From: Glycine soja
Taxonomy: Eukaryota; Streptophyta; Magnoliopsida; Fabales; Fabaceae
DNA length: 64,000 bases
Direction: 5' to 3'
NCBI RefSeq assembly: GCF_004193775.1
Contig: NC_041003.1
Location: 47,916,111-47,980,110, forward strand
In this document: positions 49,601-62,607 of the stretch, in pieces
Numbering within the stretch: position 1 is the stretch's first letter
Layout of the letters: every line of letters begins with the position of its first letter
Notes under the pieces: model-generated
The model's input: only the letters and a program-made list of their open reading frames with translations
The model's database searches: none
What the model was told of the DNA's origin: nothing
Program-made: the position numbers and the translations under genes

Positions 49601-52600
49601 AGATCCTTGTTTAGGATCACCATTCTGTACATTAAAACGGTTATTAGAATCTTACGATTCACAATTTCAATCCTACAATTCCATACAATACGGCTACCTA
49701 TAGATTTGTAATTTTGTATCATAAGATGAATCTCAAATGACTTTGTATCTAACGATACATGAATGAATGTGGACAATTTCGTAAAATTGATTCAAATCAC
49801 ACAATTCAATAATTCATTCTTTTTTCTTTACCTTTCTTTTACCAATTCACATGAAAGAAATTGAAAAGTCATATAAGCTTAAATTATTAAATGAAAAGGA
49901 ATTGGACGAGCACTTTTTAACTTATCCTAATTGATTATTCCACTACTTCTTTTGTCATTCATTCAATGAGTGCACTCTATTTGGCTATTTCATTGCTTCA
50001 TTTCCGTTCTTCTAAAAGACTTCATTTCCATTGGTTAAGTTGTTTTTATCTATTTTTAGTTTAAATTATTACATTGAATACCAAATATCATCTATATGAT
50101 ATATTATTATTCATTGTCTCTGAATCTTACGATCAAATATGATTCATGATTTGAACCTCAATTTGACAATCATGCATTAAAATAGAAAATTATTAAATAA
50201 TCAATTCATTGTAATTACCATTCTAACATATTATGGTTAAATTAGTTTTGTTCAAACCAAAAAAAACACTACATAGCCTAATACTTATAACTTATAATTT
50301 AGTATACACTATGCAGAGCATTATAGTTATATGTAGGTCTCGCCTCTGAACAGCCATCAAATCAAAAGACCCTCATTATTTTAATTTTCATCAGCGCTGC
50401 TGTTTGGGCAATCTGACAATGTAAAATTGAAACCTAATTTGAATGATAACCACTTTAGAGGAAAGAATAAGCATATGAACTTAATTTTAATTAAATTATC
50501 AACAGCAATACCTGGGTGACAATTACTAGTCTCTGAACATCCTGCTCAATGACAGCCATCTCATCATCTTCATCATCATTCCTTTTAGGAAACAACTTCC
50601 ATCAGATGAATATTTGAACAAAAAAGTGAACATATGATATGCTTAATGAAATAGCACGAAAATCACCTAATACCATTTCATATGGGATGCCTAAAATAAA
50701 GAGAGGTATTCTAACATCTCAAACAGAATACTAACACATTGTTTTAACAAGGATGAAAAGAGAGGAATCTTTGAATTTCATATTACGAAGAAATCAAGTG
50801 TTGTCTTCTATTAACTTCAAAGAAAATTGTGGAAAATATATAAAGGAACACAACCAAGTTAAGAGTCAGAATTAAAAAATAAAACACTTGCTGCATATTC
50901 CACTAGATATCAATAAGATAAGACCAAACAACGAAGTACCTTCCACTAGAAGAAAGTTCAGTCTTCCTTATTAGCATCTTTTGCTCAAGCTCTATCTCTT
51001 CATCGAGCATAAAAGTATTGGCAAAATCATTGGAAAGGTCTCGGACATCCATTTCATTCAATACATCCATGTTTCCAGCTTCATTATTGTCAAATATTTT
51101 GGGCTCAGTTTCTTGTTGGCTACATAAATTATTATTAGCTGTGTCAAAATCACAGAATTTGACACCTTCATGTGATTTATCATTAGAATGATGGCTCTCA
51201 GTATTTTTTTCTTGGTCCATATATGAAATTTGTAACATATCCTTGTTTGGCTGATTATGCTCTGCCAAAATTGAGTCATGAACAGCATCTTTATCATTTT
51301 CTTCGGAAGTCTCCTTTGTCTTATCTCCAACAGCATCACTATTCTCAAGAGAATTGACAGCACCATCTACAAGTTCGCCCTGTTGAATCTGATCTGTTGA
51401 TGATTCTGAATTTCCTGAGGAAATTCGAATCCATTTCGACCAACTATTGTGTTTCCGTATTTTGTCACCCTATAAAAATATAGCAAGTTACAAGTGAGGG
51501 CAACGAAGAAAATGAAGTGGAAAAAAAATCAAGTAGCTGGTAAGGTAGCTTCAAACTTTCATGTACTTAATAAAGTGGCAACTTAAAGCTGGCTCCTATA
51601 GAACTAAAAGTGTTGTTATATATATAAATATAGAATCTACATATGAAAGCAGGAAGTTCTAACTATTAATATATATAAGCTAACAATCACAACCTTCTTC
51701 AACTCTATAATTCATCTATACTCAGCCAAAACAAAGATGCCCTCTTGAGTAACAAAGTAACAAACTAGCACGGTGTAATTCTCATAAGCTCAACACATCT
51801 ATACTACAGATGTTACAAATGTGCTGAACTTAAGAGAATTATTCTATACTTAATAAGGAAACTTAATGCATAGTTATCAATTTCAGATAGCTGTGCATAG
51901 CATCTAACCCTGAAAATTATAGCAGTATAGCAAGAAGCGGGACAGCCACTACTGTAAATACTAATTCCAAACTAAATTTATACTACAGATAACTCAAAAT
52001 AAAACAAATGCCAAAATTCATGATAAAATAATAGGTCACAATTTACACACGCAATCACCATCAATCAAGGAGCAATAAGAACACAGTAATAAGGTCAAAG
52101 TGAAAGATGATGGTGAAATAAATAGAAAAAAAAACGTAAAAAATTAGAGAAAAAAAAGTTTAGCAGAATGTGAATTGGGAAGTCTAAAGGAAGAAGAAAT
52201 CACAGAACACAGGATAAGCAATAGTCCTATAATGTGTGAAGGAATAGAGGTCAAAACAGAGATAACATTTTGTGGAATATTTTACCCAAAAAAACAATGA
52301 TGTTCCAGGGATAAATGCACGGTGATAGCATGCGCAAAGCCGCTATTGTAGACACTATTGAAAATCACTCCACTTCACTATCCCACTAGCACGCTATTGA
52401 CTACTATGACTAAATGTAGAAAAAATATTTCAAAACTGAGTTCCTTTTGAAATATAACGGAAGAGTTAAATATGTCTATTAGAGGGTGAGCCTTGGCACA
52501 ACAGTAAGGTTGTTGTCTTGTGATCTGGAGTCACAAGTTCAAATCAAAGAATCAGCCTCTCTTCTATGGGAAGATAAAGAAAAAATAGAGACTGAATAAT

Positions 52601-55379
52601 CTGAATTCTGAAATCATTATTGCTTTTATGGAATACAAAACCCAAGAATTTGAATTTTAACATATGTCATGACAATATAATTTTTTAAAAATCATCAATA
52701 GGATATAAATGGTCAGTTGACCAAATTAAGTGGAGGAAAAAAGGAGTGGAGCTGATTTAAGGTTTATGTGGACCCGGAAAATTCTAGACCGAGGAACGAA
52801 CCAAAACACCAACAGAAAAAGATGCTGAATTAAACTTCTCCCAAACATGAAATTGCATCCCATTACTCCCAAAATATTTTTCAAAAAAAATATCCATACA
52901 CAATTCATGACATAAACATTTGAAACAACCAACCCCCAAGCCCAAGATTAATATCAGAGATAAACAAGAAGAATAAAAGACATCAGTATTCAGCTTAGGG
53001 GTGAAAGTATTTAGAGCAACAAACTAGATTCTAGAGTTAATGAGAACCTTAGCCCTGTCTACACCAGCAAGCATGCAGTAAATAGTAAATAACTAAACCA
53101 AGAAAAGCAAAATAACCTCCACTTCAACAGTATTAGAGCTCTGAAGTGCATCAAGGATAAAAGCTATGTCTGTGCTCATCTTCTTGACCTACAAGATAAT
53201 TCACATCATATAAGGCAAGTGAAAAACATGGAACTCACCAGCAGAAAACATATATCTGCAATATTATAATACATTTGGGAGGCAGAAAATGCTTTGGACA
53301 CATACCCTTTTAAAATCAGCAACAGTGGATATGGGAACCCATCCTTGGTCATCCATCAAGGAAATAAGGTAATGGTCATTCTGCAGATTTTCATCACTGC
53401 CAAAAGAAGGCTCTGAAGTCAGCAGTTGCTGTATGGATTATCTTCTTTATCATAAGAATTACTTTTGTTTATTTTCACAGCAAAAGGAATCAACAGAAAT
53501 TATTACTGAACTTCCTAAGAAATTTCTAATGTTCATTAGCTTGTTCCTGTTGCTTTAACAGTCCGAAGCCCAAACACTACAAATCAGTTCCACTTCATCA
53601 TCTCTAGCACCAATCCCATCTAAAAGTTAAATTTATGCAATTATCCTAATCTAAAAGATATGGGTGCACTTCACAATAAAAATATACATAATAACAGTAT
53701 ATTGTCATTCAATCGAAAGTTGGAAACATCATTCTCACAATATAGATATAGATAAGCAGATGAAAGATAAAAAGAACAGATTAAGATCAACTATGATATA
53801 GAAGCCATGGTCAACAATAAAATTACTTACCTAAAATAATAGTCTATCTGTTTTACAATACTAGTCCTCAATGGTACAGTTTCTGGAGGCAGTGGCTGAG
53901 GTGTGGGGTTGACAGGATATGGGACAAAGTGCCTAGGATGGGGTCCTCTAATGGAGCCAGGAGGTGGCATGGGGACACACCAAACAGGTGCAGGTCCTAT
54001 CCAAAAGATAAAAATTGGATTAAAAAACTAACTGATGGAGAAATTAAAAAATAAAAACATCACAGAAAAATCCTCACATATTAAAGGACACAAGAGGAAA
54101 GCATAGATGTATGTGTGTGACTGTGTAATAGCACAACCATGTACATAAATTAGAGGACTGTGAATTAAAATTTTACCTGGGAAGCTTGGACCAACCATGT
54201 ACCCTGGAGGTGGACCATAAAATGGAGGTCGTATAAATGGCCTTGGGCCCAAACCCTGTTGCATAGGAATGTTTGCTCTGGAAGGAAAAGGTCTTTGATG
54301 ATGCCAAGCATGATTTAGATGGTCACCTTGTTCTTGGATATTTGGTCTTCCGTTAGAAAAATTGCCAACATAAGCATTTGGATCTCCTTGCACCGGAGGC
54401 TGAACATTTTTGCCATCAACAGCATGAGCAGGTGGAGCAAAAGCTTGTCCAGGAGCTGGAGAAACAGGCTTCGCTAAAGGGTTTTCTACACCCGGAAAAG
54501 GTCCTGGACCAGGTGGGAAAGCATAACCAGGAACAGCAATGTGCGGAGGCGGTACCATAGGATGAAAAAATGGAGGAACTGGCTGATGATAATGAATTGG
54601 TATTGGAAAGGGAGGTGCACCATTTGAGTTGCGCTTAGCACCCGGCTTTTGATGACGTGATGATGGCAGCTTATGCATTGGGTTAACGTTTCCAGCACCA
54701 TTCACCTTCTGTTGAAAAACAAACCGATGCACACACAAACAAGAAAAGATATTCAATGCCAAAAAAACAAGAATCTTGTCACATTAAGCATACAACAACT
54801 ATTACTATCACAACAACAAAAGCATCAATGGTGAAAAAAAAAACAATAAGTGCGTAAGATATTTGTTAAACCGTAGAAACACATTGAAATCTACTCCTTA
54901 TTTACATACCATCCAATGTCAATCAATGACCACAATTGTCATGCTTGCAATATCCAGGCTTAAATCATGAAAAATCATAATCAAGACACAAACATCCATC
55001 CTAAACAGATAAATTCTGTTACAACACAAGACAACAAAAACATAGATACAAACTCAAGAACAACATATTACATTTCCATGAATCTATGCATTAACATTTT
55101 CGTATCACAATCACAATGCTACTGCCCAAAGAACATACTAACCTGCATAGAAGAAGGCCTAGAAGCAATCTCACCAGCACTTGACACAGAAGCAGCAGCA
55201 GTCTCGAGATTCTTGAGTGGTCTTTGTGCATCAGAGAGACGTGGCCAAGACTCAGTCCCCATCATCACAGACACATCACCTCCTCCCTTCCCATCAACAG
55301 TAGTAGGTGTCTTCCATGGAGACTTGGGAGCACCAATCTCCTTCTGATCCTCACCAATCTCATTATCAGCAGTCAACAT
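46610..55379 (-). CDS. LARP1A: La-related protein 1 (LARP1), 936 aa, complete
   Basis: Fourteen exons from the ATG at 55379: 55379-55143, 54708-54177, 53996-53831, 53396-53306, 53188-53117, 51469-50940, 50581-50512, 49624-49520, 49423-49095, 48866-48651, 48539-48476, 47917-47772, 47533-47429 and 46757-46610. They total 2811 nt in frame. The N-terminal part is Pro/Gly-rich ([20 protein letters not shown]). The La motif spans about residues 295-385 ([20 protein letters not shown], then [17 protein letters not shown]). An acidic low-complexity middle follows (NDDEDDEM). The C-terminal DM15 repeats (about 780-920) include [38 protein letters not shown] and [18 protein letters not shown]1 binds mRNA caps/5'TOP motifs under TOR control and, in plants, recruits XRN4 for heat-triggered mRNA decay. 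Subtype 1A is chosen from overall likeness. Confidence 0.95.
52484..52600 (+). mobile_element. tRNA-derived SINE fragment in LARP1 intron 5
   Basis: GGTGAGCCTTGGCACAACAG, then TAAGGTTGTTG, resembles the A-box start of legume SINEs. It is followed 30-40 bases later by a B-box-like AGTCACAAGTTCAAATC and then AATCAGCCTCT. Spacing and order fit a Pol III internal promoter. The 3' half is degenerate and no target duplication was found. It lies opposite to the host gene. Confidence 0.75.
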
Positions 55380-55930
55380 AACTGCTTTTTTTTCTCTCTC
55401 TCTCTCTCTCTCTCACACAAATCCACCCAACTCCCAAGATTTCCCCCCTCTAAACCCCACTTGCCAATAAACACAACACTCTAAACTATCAACCAAATGG
55501 GTACTCAGAGATTCACCAAAAACTTAAAGATACCACAAAAAGATTGAAACTTTTTACTTGCCAGTTGAATCAATGATATTGAGCACAAGAACCCTGAGCT
55601 GAACAGGCGATAATTTCATGTGGGTGTGCTAAAAAGGGTTCCTTTTTTATGAAGTTTTAATGAAAGGAGGAGTTGGGTCAGTCAGCGTGACAGCAAAAGA
55701 ATAGTGAAAAAAGATTAGGGTTTGGACAGTGAGTGAGGTGATGGAATAATATCGGGTTTGTTTGTGTGCTGTTTGGGAGTGTGTTTGGAGACAGTAGCGA
55801 TGTTTGTTAACAGACGCCAACAAAGTGAGAGGGTAACTGATGAAAAGGTGAGTGAGGGACAAGGTTTTTAGAGTTTGTGAATATATAGGGAGTGCCCCTA
55901 TCAATCACACACATCACTCAACATTTCCAA
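55380..55930 (-). promoter_or_regulatory. LARP1 5' leader and promoter-proximal DNA
   Basis: This lies upstream of the LARP1 ATG on the coding strand. It includes a GA tract (55393-55414) close to the start codon. The transcription start and any leader intron could not be fixed. Confidence 0.45.
55393..55414. repeat. (TC)11 microsatellite in the LARP1 leader
   Basis: A perfect TC run on the plus strand, GA on the coding strand, lies 14-35 bases upstream of the ATG. Confidence 0.93.
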
Positions 55931-56466
55931 TTGGTTGTTTCTTTGCGCCATTTGGAACCAGCCAAGGAAAAGTGTCCCTATCAATTTCACTAATATCCCT
56001 ATAATTAATGTAGTACTTAAACAATTTTTCTTTTTTAAAAAAATTATTTATTTAAACTTATTTGTTGAAAAAGTGTTTGTTTATTTTAAGAAAATAAATA
56101 ATTTTATATTTTTAATGTGTTTTTTAAAATTGTTTTTATATAAAAATAATAATTTTTTCTTATATAAAAAATGTTTTGTAAAGTTATTTTAAAAAAAATT
56201 TAAGCAAACTAACTCAAAAACGTTGTTTAGGAAAGTAAACGATATACTACAACCTCTTATAAGACTGAATATAGTACATTAAAACATAAACAGTTCCCCC
56301 CTCAAAAAAATAAAAACATAAACAGTTGAATTCGATGGTGAAGGTTGGAAACGTGTGTTTAATATGAGTTAGGTGTAAGTTTTTTTTTTCTTTCTAGTTT
56401 TCAGGTTCTCAAACTCGTTTATTATTTTTACAGTTTTACATTGTGGGTTCTTTATGTTGGGTACAT

Positions 56467-56488
56467 GGGGGGAGGGGGGAGGGGGGAC
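56467..56488 (+). repeat. G-rich tract, three G6 runs
   Basis: Three runs of six G separated by single A, in otherwise AT-rich DNA. It could fold as a G-quadruplex if runs are subdivided. Confidence 0.85.
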
Positions 56489-57629
56489 GAGTGTTAATGT
56501 AAAACAAACGCGCTTTCAATAAGTTGGAAATTTATTTTGTATTGTACGAATGCTTTAAATTTTAAATAAATTTTAAAAAATATATAAAACATCATCTACT
56601 TACCGCACCAATTAAAGTACACAACTAAAAAAATAAGGACTGTGCTTTTTAGTTGCAAGTTTTTAAAAATAGTTTTACTTTTTTTTCTATTTTTTTAAGT
56701 TTTGAAATATATTTCAAAGCTCACGATCCCTTTAAAATTTATGTGATAACAACAACAATATGAGTAATGATCACAATGACAATAATAATAAAAATGATCG
56801 TAATGACAAATTGAACCACCAGACCTAGCAGACCAACATGACCAACCCACTTAAAAATGATAGGGGGATGTTTGTAGAATCCATCCAATTTGTCTTACCC
56901 AACCCGCTAAACTGACAAGGCATAAACAGGATAGGATTGTGTCATTCGAGCTATGAATTTTATAAAAAAAATGTGTAAAATGTTACTAGGTACATAAATA
57001 TGGTTGACAGTTATGAAATTATAGTCTCAATGATTGAAAATTAATTTATTTTTAAAAGTTTTTAGTGTTCTTTAAAAATTAAAATACACACTTATTACTC
57101 TTGATAGTTTATTATTTAAACTCAATTTTTCTAATGCTAATACAATAAATTATTTTCAAATCAAATTTTAGGCTTAAGTTATTAATATACTTTTAGGTCC
57201 TTTAACTAAATTTGTAAACTTGTATTAATTTTATGAAATAAACATTTTAATATTTTTTTCTTATTTTTTGGTATGTTAATTCTAATAACCTCTCACTTCA
57301 TCCTTAAATAGTAAGTTATATGATTTTTAGTTTAATTTTTTTCACGATAAGACGAGTCTCACTTTATCATTCCTATTAACGATTCAATGATAATAATAAG
57401 AATGATGTTTTTAATTCTTAGTGTTTGTATTAGCAAAGAACAAAATGAGAACCAATGAAATTCTCATAGGAGGCGCAAATTGTCAAGTTTTAATAGGCCA
57501 TAACATATAATTACAATACTCACTGGCCGTTACTTATATAATAAATACGATCGGTAAAAGACATGTCTGTTGTTCATCCTTATGCTCCTCTAATGGCTAA
57601 AATTATAGCTTTTTTTATCAATTTTCTTT

Positions 57630-58800
57630 AGGACATTTTTTCCAACATCTATTAATATTATCTTCTATCTATTTACTATTAATAAAACAAGGTTTGGATG
57701 GGACAATCAACCAGTGGTAAAAAAAATTCCCTCCAAAATTTCTCACTCTTCCTTTCAAATTTCTTTTTTTATTTCTATTTCCCTCTCACACATTCTTTTT
57801 TCATTTTTTCTTTTATCTTTTTTACTTACACGCAATTTACAATAGTTGCTCTTTTATTAAAATAATACATTATATAATATCCATCTATCTTTGACTTGCA
57901 ATGTCTATCTTTGTTCATTGGCATATGTCACTCTATCATTACAAAATTAAATGATAATATTTTTTTTGAAATATCTATCTATTATATTACTCTTAATAAA
58001 AGAATTTTTTTCCTCGATACATGTTACTCTATCATTAGAAAATTTTCCTTCAAAATTTATATTTTTTTCTAACTTCTCTCTCTTCCTTTTTAACTTTTTT
58101 TTCTTTTTATCTTTCTTCTTTCATATTATACTTATACGAAAAAAAAATATTTATCCTTCTTCTTCTTTATGTTTAATATTATATCATCATAAATTTATAT
58201 AATTACTCATTATTTTTTAAAATTAATTATAATTTAATTTTAAAAAATATTTTATAATTCTATAAAATTATTTTTAGTGAATAAGGATGAGGACCAGACG
58301 AATTTATCTGATTCTAAATGAAGACGGGTGGATACAAAATTTTGTATCCCCAATAAAGATCCAAGCGGGAACAAGAGTGGGAATCGAACAAGCAACAATG
58401 TATTCATACTCACTTACCCCATTATTATATCTATTGACAATCATCACTTATACATTTTTTGTGTTAAATTATTTATAGATTTAGACAAGACTAAAATATC
58501 ATTTACTCACTTAATTATTTTATTTTTTTAGTTTTAATTTTATTGAGTGAAATGAAAAAGGGAAACAACTTACTCATCTCACGCTATCTATTGTCATGCA
58601 TATTCACAATCATGACTTATATATTTTTTTGGTGTCAAATAATTATTAATTTAGATAATATTAAAATGTCTTTTAGTATTTTAATTATTTAATTTTAACT
58701 GAATTGAGTGAAGATGGAGACAAAAAATAACATCTTTATTTGTCTTATTCCATTGTTATATCTATTTACAATCATCACTTATACATTTTACTATTATAAA
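57630..58800. repeat. Degenerate repeat cluster
   Basis: A CTATCTATT-A-TTACT-TTAATAAAA-like block followed by pyrimidine-rich DNA occurs near 57665 and 57970. An ATCACTTATACATTTTTTGT-like block followed by TTAATTTAGA-like DNA occurs near 58440, 58610 and 58770. These look like decayed copies of an unidentified mobile sequence, possibly Helitron-like; the class is not established. Confidence 0.4.
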
Positions 58801-58990
58801 AAAATATTTTGATTCATTCACATCTTTATTGGATCAGTTTATCATATAACATTATTACGCATGAATAGTTCATCATGTCTGTTTTTGTTACTTGTAATGT
58901 AACATACTAAATTTGAACTTCATCTATAACTACTCTTATTTTGCGTAATATCATGTTTTTTTGAAATACAAATTTGCACCTACCAAAAAT

Positions 58991-61900
58991 GTTATATTTT
59001 TACTGATCATATATAATTTACTAGCTAGTTCTTATAAAAAAAAGGGGACAAGTGTGTCGATTGGTTGGCCAAGTTTGTGGCTAATGGTTCTAAGCAGCTT
59101 GCCCAATGCATGTCTTATATTATTCTTGTTGCTGCTCTTGGAACTATTTATTCTAGGGGTAATTAGTTTGTTTTTTTTTTTTCTGTATTCCTTCTTTATA
59201 TGGGATAGTCTGGTTGGTTCACTGGCATCATGAACATTGCTATGATACCAGCAATATCCTGTAACATTATGCAAATATAAAGCACTTATCCTGCTAAGCC
59301 GTCCCTCCATAACCAACCACAAAAGTATACAACGGCTGAAGCTGCAGTTGCTAACCATAGTGGTCGCTGGACCAACACAAAATGAAACTGTTACGTGCTT
59401 CACCCATTAAAACATTTTTATACCACTACCTATCACCTATCCGCCAAATAGCAGCCACAATATCAATCTCTTCATTGCAAGTCTGTCTAATTATGGTCCA
59501 CGTAAACTCGGAACTCAAAATCTGTCGTGAGAAACGCAAAATTTGCATAGAGAAAAACAGAATTTAAGCCCCCGTTGCACATAAACAAAAAAACGGGGTA
59601 ATTGTTTAACTATATGAACCAAATAGCTACAAGAAAGCGTTTCAATCTCTGCAGATTGTTGTCGATCAAAAAGTGTTCAGAAATATATCTTTGGGCCTTA
59701 AATCCCTTTTCTTCAAAGGATTGTGGTTGAACAATTAAACATGACAAGTACTATATAGCACCCTCGACAAGTCCTTCCACTACTAGTTTCGGAGGTCAAG
59801 TGTAGGAAGAAACCTAAAATTTCCAAATCAATGTAACACCTCGTCCAAGATCAACCAGCCCAAATTTATTTCCCCAAATTTATTGAAGTTCCAACCAAAA
59901 TGTAACAAGACAAAGTTAAGTATTCTTTTGGAATATTATCAGTAATCTTCTAGATCACCATACCCTCAAGTCAATATATAATACCTTGATGTTTGAGAGT
60001 CAGGTTTGCAGTTCCCGCATGTGCCAACTGCCTTCTCAAGCTGTGTGACCAGTATCAGTAGGATCTTCATTATAACATCCAGATTGTTAAACAGTCATCC
60101 AAAAAATTAGTCCTTATGAGAAAATTATGCATTTTAAGTCTCACGCAAATAAAAACATGAAGAAAACATTAGACTTTCTTTATATTTCAGCTTTTACCCA
60201 GATTGGTATTTTGCCTTCATAAGCCCTTTAAAAATATAACTGTCTTCAACAAGATTTTCAAAAACATTTTTGGCAAAGAAACTTATTTTGGTATGTTAAG
60301 TTTTATAAAATACTTCTCTTCTTTTGCAGCATTGCCAGATATTTACTTTCACCTAAGACAGCAATATCAAATTGGACCCTTCTCCAAGAAAGATTGTACG
60401 TGCAAAAAATTGAAATCCCAAGTGAAATCCAGAAGCCCAACTTGTCAAAGATTATAATTAGAATATATTCAGAAATGAGTTAAAAGCTTCTGAAAGTGAA
60501 AAGTAGGCAAGTTTCCCAACTTAACTTTCCCAGACAATCTATAACAAAAGAAAAGATCATACCCATGCATAACTGCAAAGATGATAACACCATCACACCC
60601 ATCTGATCTTCTCTCTGACATTCACTCCAAACCAGGGTACACTTGTATTAGTGAGAGCCAACCCTCCCACCAAGTGTGGCCATTTCTTGCCTTAGAAGTG
60701 AATGGAAAGAGCCAAGCTCCATTAGTGGATGCAGATGACAGAGTTATGAACATATTCAAGCTTGTTTGGTAGCAAAGACCTACGTGTTTGGCAAGCCAAC
60801 CTCTCAAGCAAATATAATATTGTATGGCATGTCTAGATCAGTTGCCAAACAAAGTTAAACATAACATCTCTACTAATAAAAAAAACATGTAGAAACTAGG
60901 AAAACCAGCTAACGTAAACCCAAAGAACTGATGACTTATTTTCAGAATGGAGTAAAAAGATGACGAAACTCTGAAGGATAACAATTCATTTCAACTGTTC
61001 AATCTTTCATTGAGGAAGGAGAAAGAAAAATGATTTTCTCAAACAAGATCTTTGAATATAGAGGGGACAAACAAGTGAAAGGATGATGGAAACAAATTTT
61101 GACAAAAGATAAACCTTGTTTAATGTTGTTCCTCTTCATACTTACTTTCACTTTCAATCTCCAAGCAAAAAAATCAATGGAAGGAAAAAAAGTTCGCAAA
61201 AGGGATCTAGAAGAAATAAATAATATTCAAATGATACACGGAATTAATATGTAAATAATAGTCATTAACTGTAACCATAAAAAATGATTACAAAAGTGCC
61301 ACCAAATCCCCAAAGTATAATCCCATTTTTGGATAAGAACATTATACTTCCGAAAAAGATGGTAGCAGTCCTCATAAACCAAAGCTGAATGCCAGACACA
61401 CACATAAAACAAGCAACTTATACTCGAGTCAGTTATCTTTTGCGAAGCCAAGTGAAACAGAATTGGAAGTTCAGAAGAAGAAAAAATGGTCCACAACACA
61501 CTTAAAAGTTATTATAATAAAGTTTTCTCTGCCCCAAAATTCACCCGTTCCTCAATATTCCTCCATAGAGGAATGAGGTATAACAAGATTTTAAAAACAT
61601 GTCGGGGAAAATCTACTAAGATAAGAAGGAAAAAAAATACAAGTTTCAGAATCTGGTTCTTTAATAATCAAATAGACTAAAAGTACAAATTAAAAGATGC
61701 ATTTGAATAGTGCCTGGTACTTCAGAAGAATCAGCGGAGTCCAAAACTAAATGATTGATGCATCTTATGAGGGTATCTGCACAGTGAATACATAGAGTAA
61801 AAAAACTAATTTCACAAAACCAAGTGCCGGTTGAAGAAACACATACAAATATGAACACTTAAAAGGCCGCCACATACCTCTGGTACTGCAAAATAGATTT

Positions 61901-62607
61901 TTCAAGAGTTATTATACTGTTCAGATTTGAACTACAATACCAGTCAAGGTAATTAATTGTTTATGCGATAAAAAAACAAATATGGACAGCAGATAGTAGA
62001 AGTGTTAAATGCAAGCCTCAGAATGTTCACACAAAGTCGATGAATAGATCAAGAAACTTGATGGAAATAGAATAAATAGTTGTCTTAGGAATTTTATGTT
62101 CCTTCTTTTATCAGAAACATAAAAGTAATTATTCAATGCCAAAATAAGTAAATAACATAGAACAGTTCATCGAAGGTGAGTAAGCAGACCTAGTATAAAA
62201 CAGCATAGGCTGAACAGTTCATCGACAGATAAGACTGTAGCATCACTATCTTTATAAAAGGCAACAAATGTGAGAAACAGATTATCAAACTAGATATTAG
62301 CATTATAACGGCAAACAAAATACAAAAAACATAATTTCATCAGGTTCAATGAAACCGAACACAATTAGCATGCCACCTGTGCTCATCCATGAGTGAAAGA
62401 AGCCTGATTGAATCGAGCAAGATTTATTGGTTAACTAATTTTAATACTCATTTTAGTAAACACCAAAATCCTCAAATCATGTAATTCCTACTTTACCAAC
62501 GAGGGGCATTAAATTTTAAAACTTTCACCATTTTACTTATAAATCATAAAGATAGGGCAGAATATGTATTAACAAAAATTCAGAATAAAAATTCATGAGC
62601 CACTCAC
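58991..62607 (-). other. Probable spliced 3'UTR of the UBA2 gene and downstream DNA; no protein gene seen
   Basis: The UBA2 stop codon is directly followed by a strong donor (TAG|GTGAGT), so part of this region is expected to be noncoding exons and introns of that transcript. One candidate internal minus-strand segment is 61885-61878, flanked by TTTTGCAG and GTATGTGG. Open frames here have no recognisable family. Exon limits cannot be set without transcript data. Confidence 0.5.

Larger units (their letters stand above)
55931..58990. other. Intergenic, AT-rich, no gene seen
   Basis: No family-recognisable coding frame. It contains a G-rich run and a zone of degenerate repeats, listed separately. 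Confidence 0.45.

Noticed and set aside
55647..55904. 85-codon minus-strand frame near the LARP1 promoter
   Set aside because: No family signature. The position fits the LARP1 leader or promoter.
59032..59403. 123-codon minus-strand frame
   Set aside because: No recognisable motif, low-complexity Lys-rich end, and it lies in a probable UTR/intergenic zone. Not supported as a gene.
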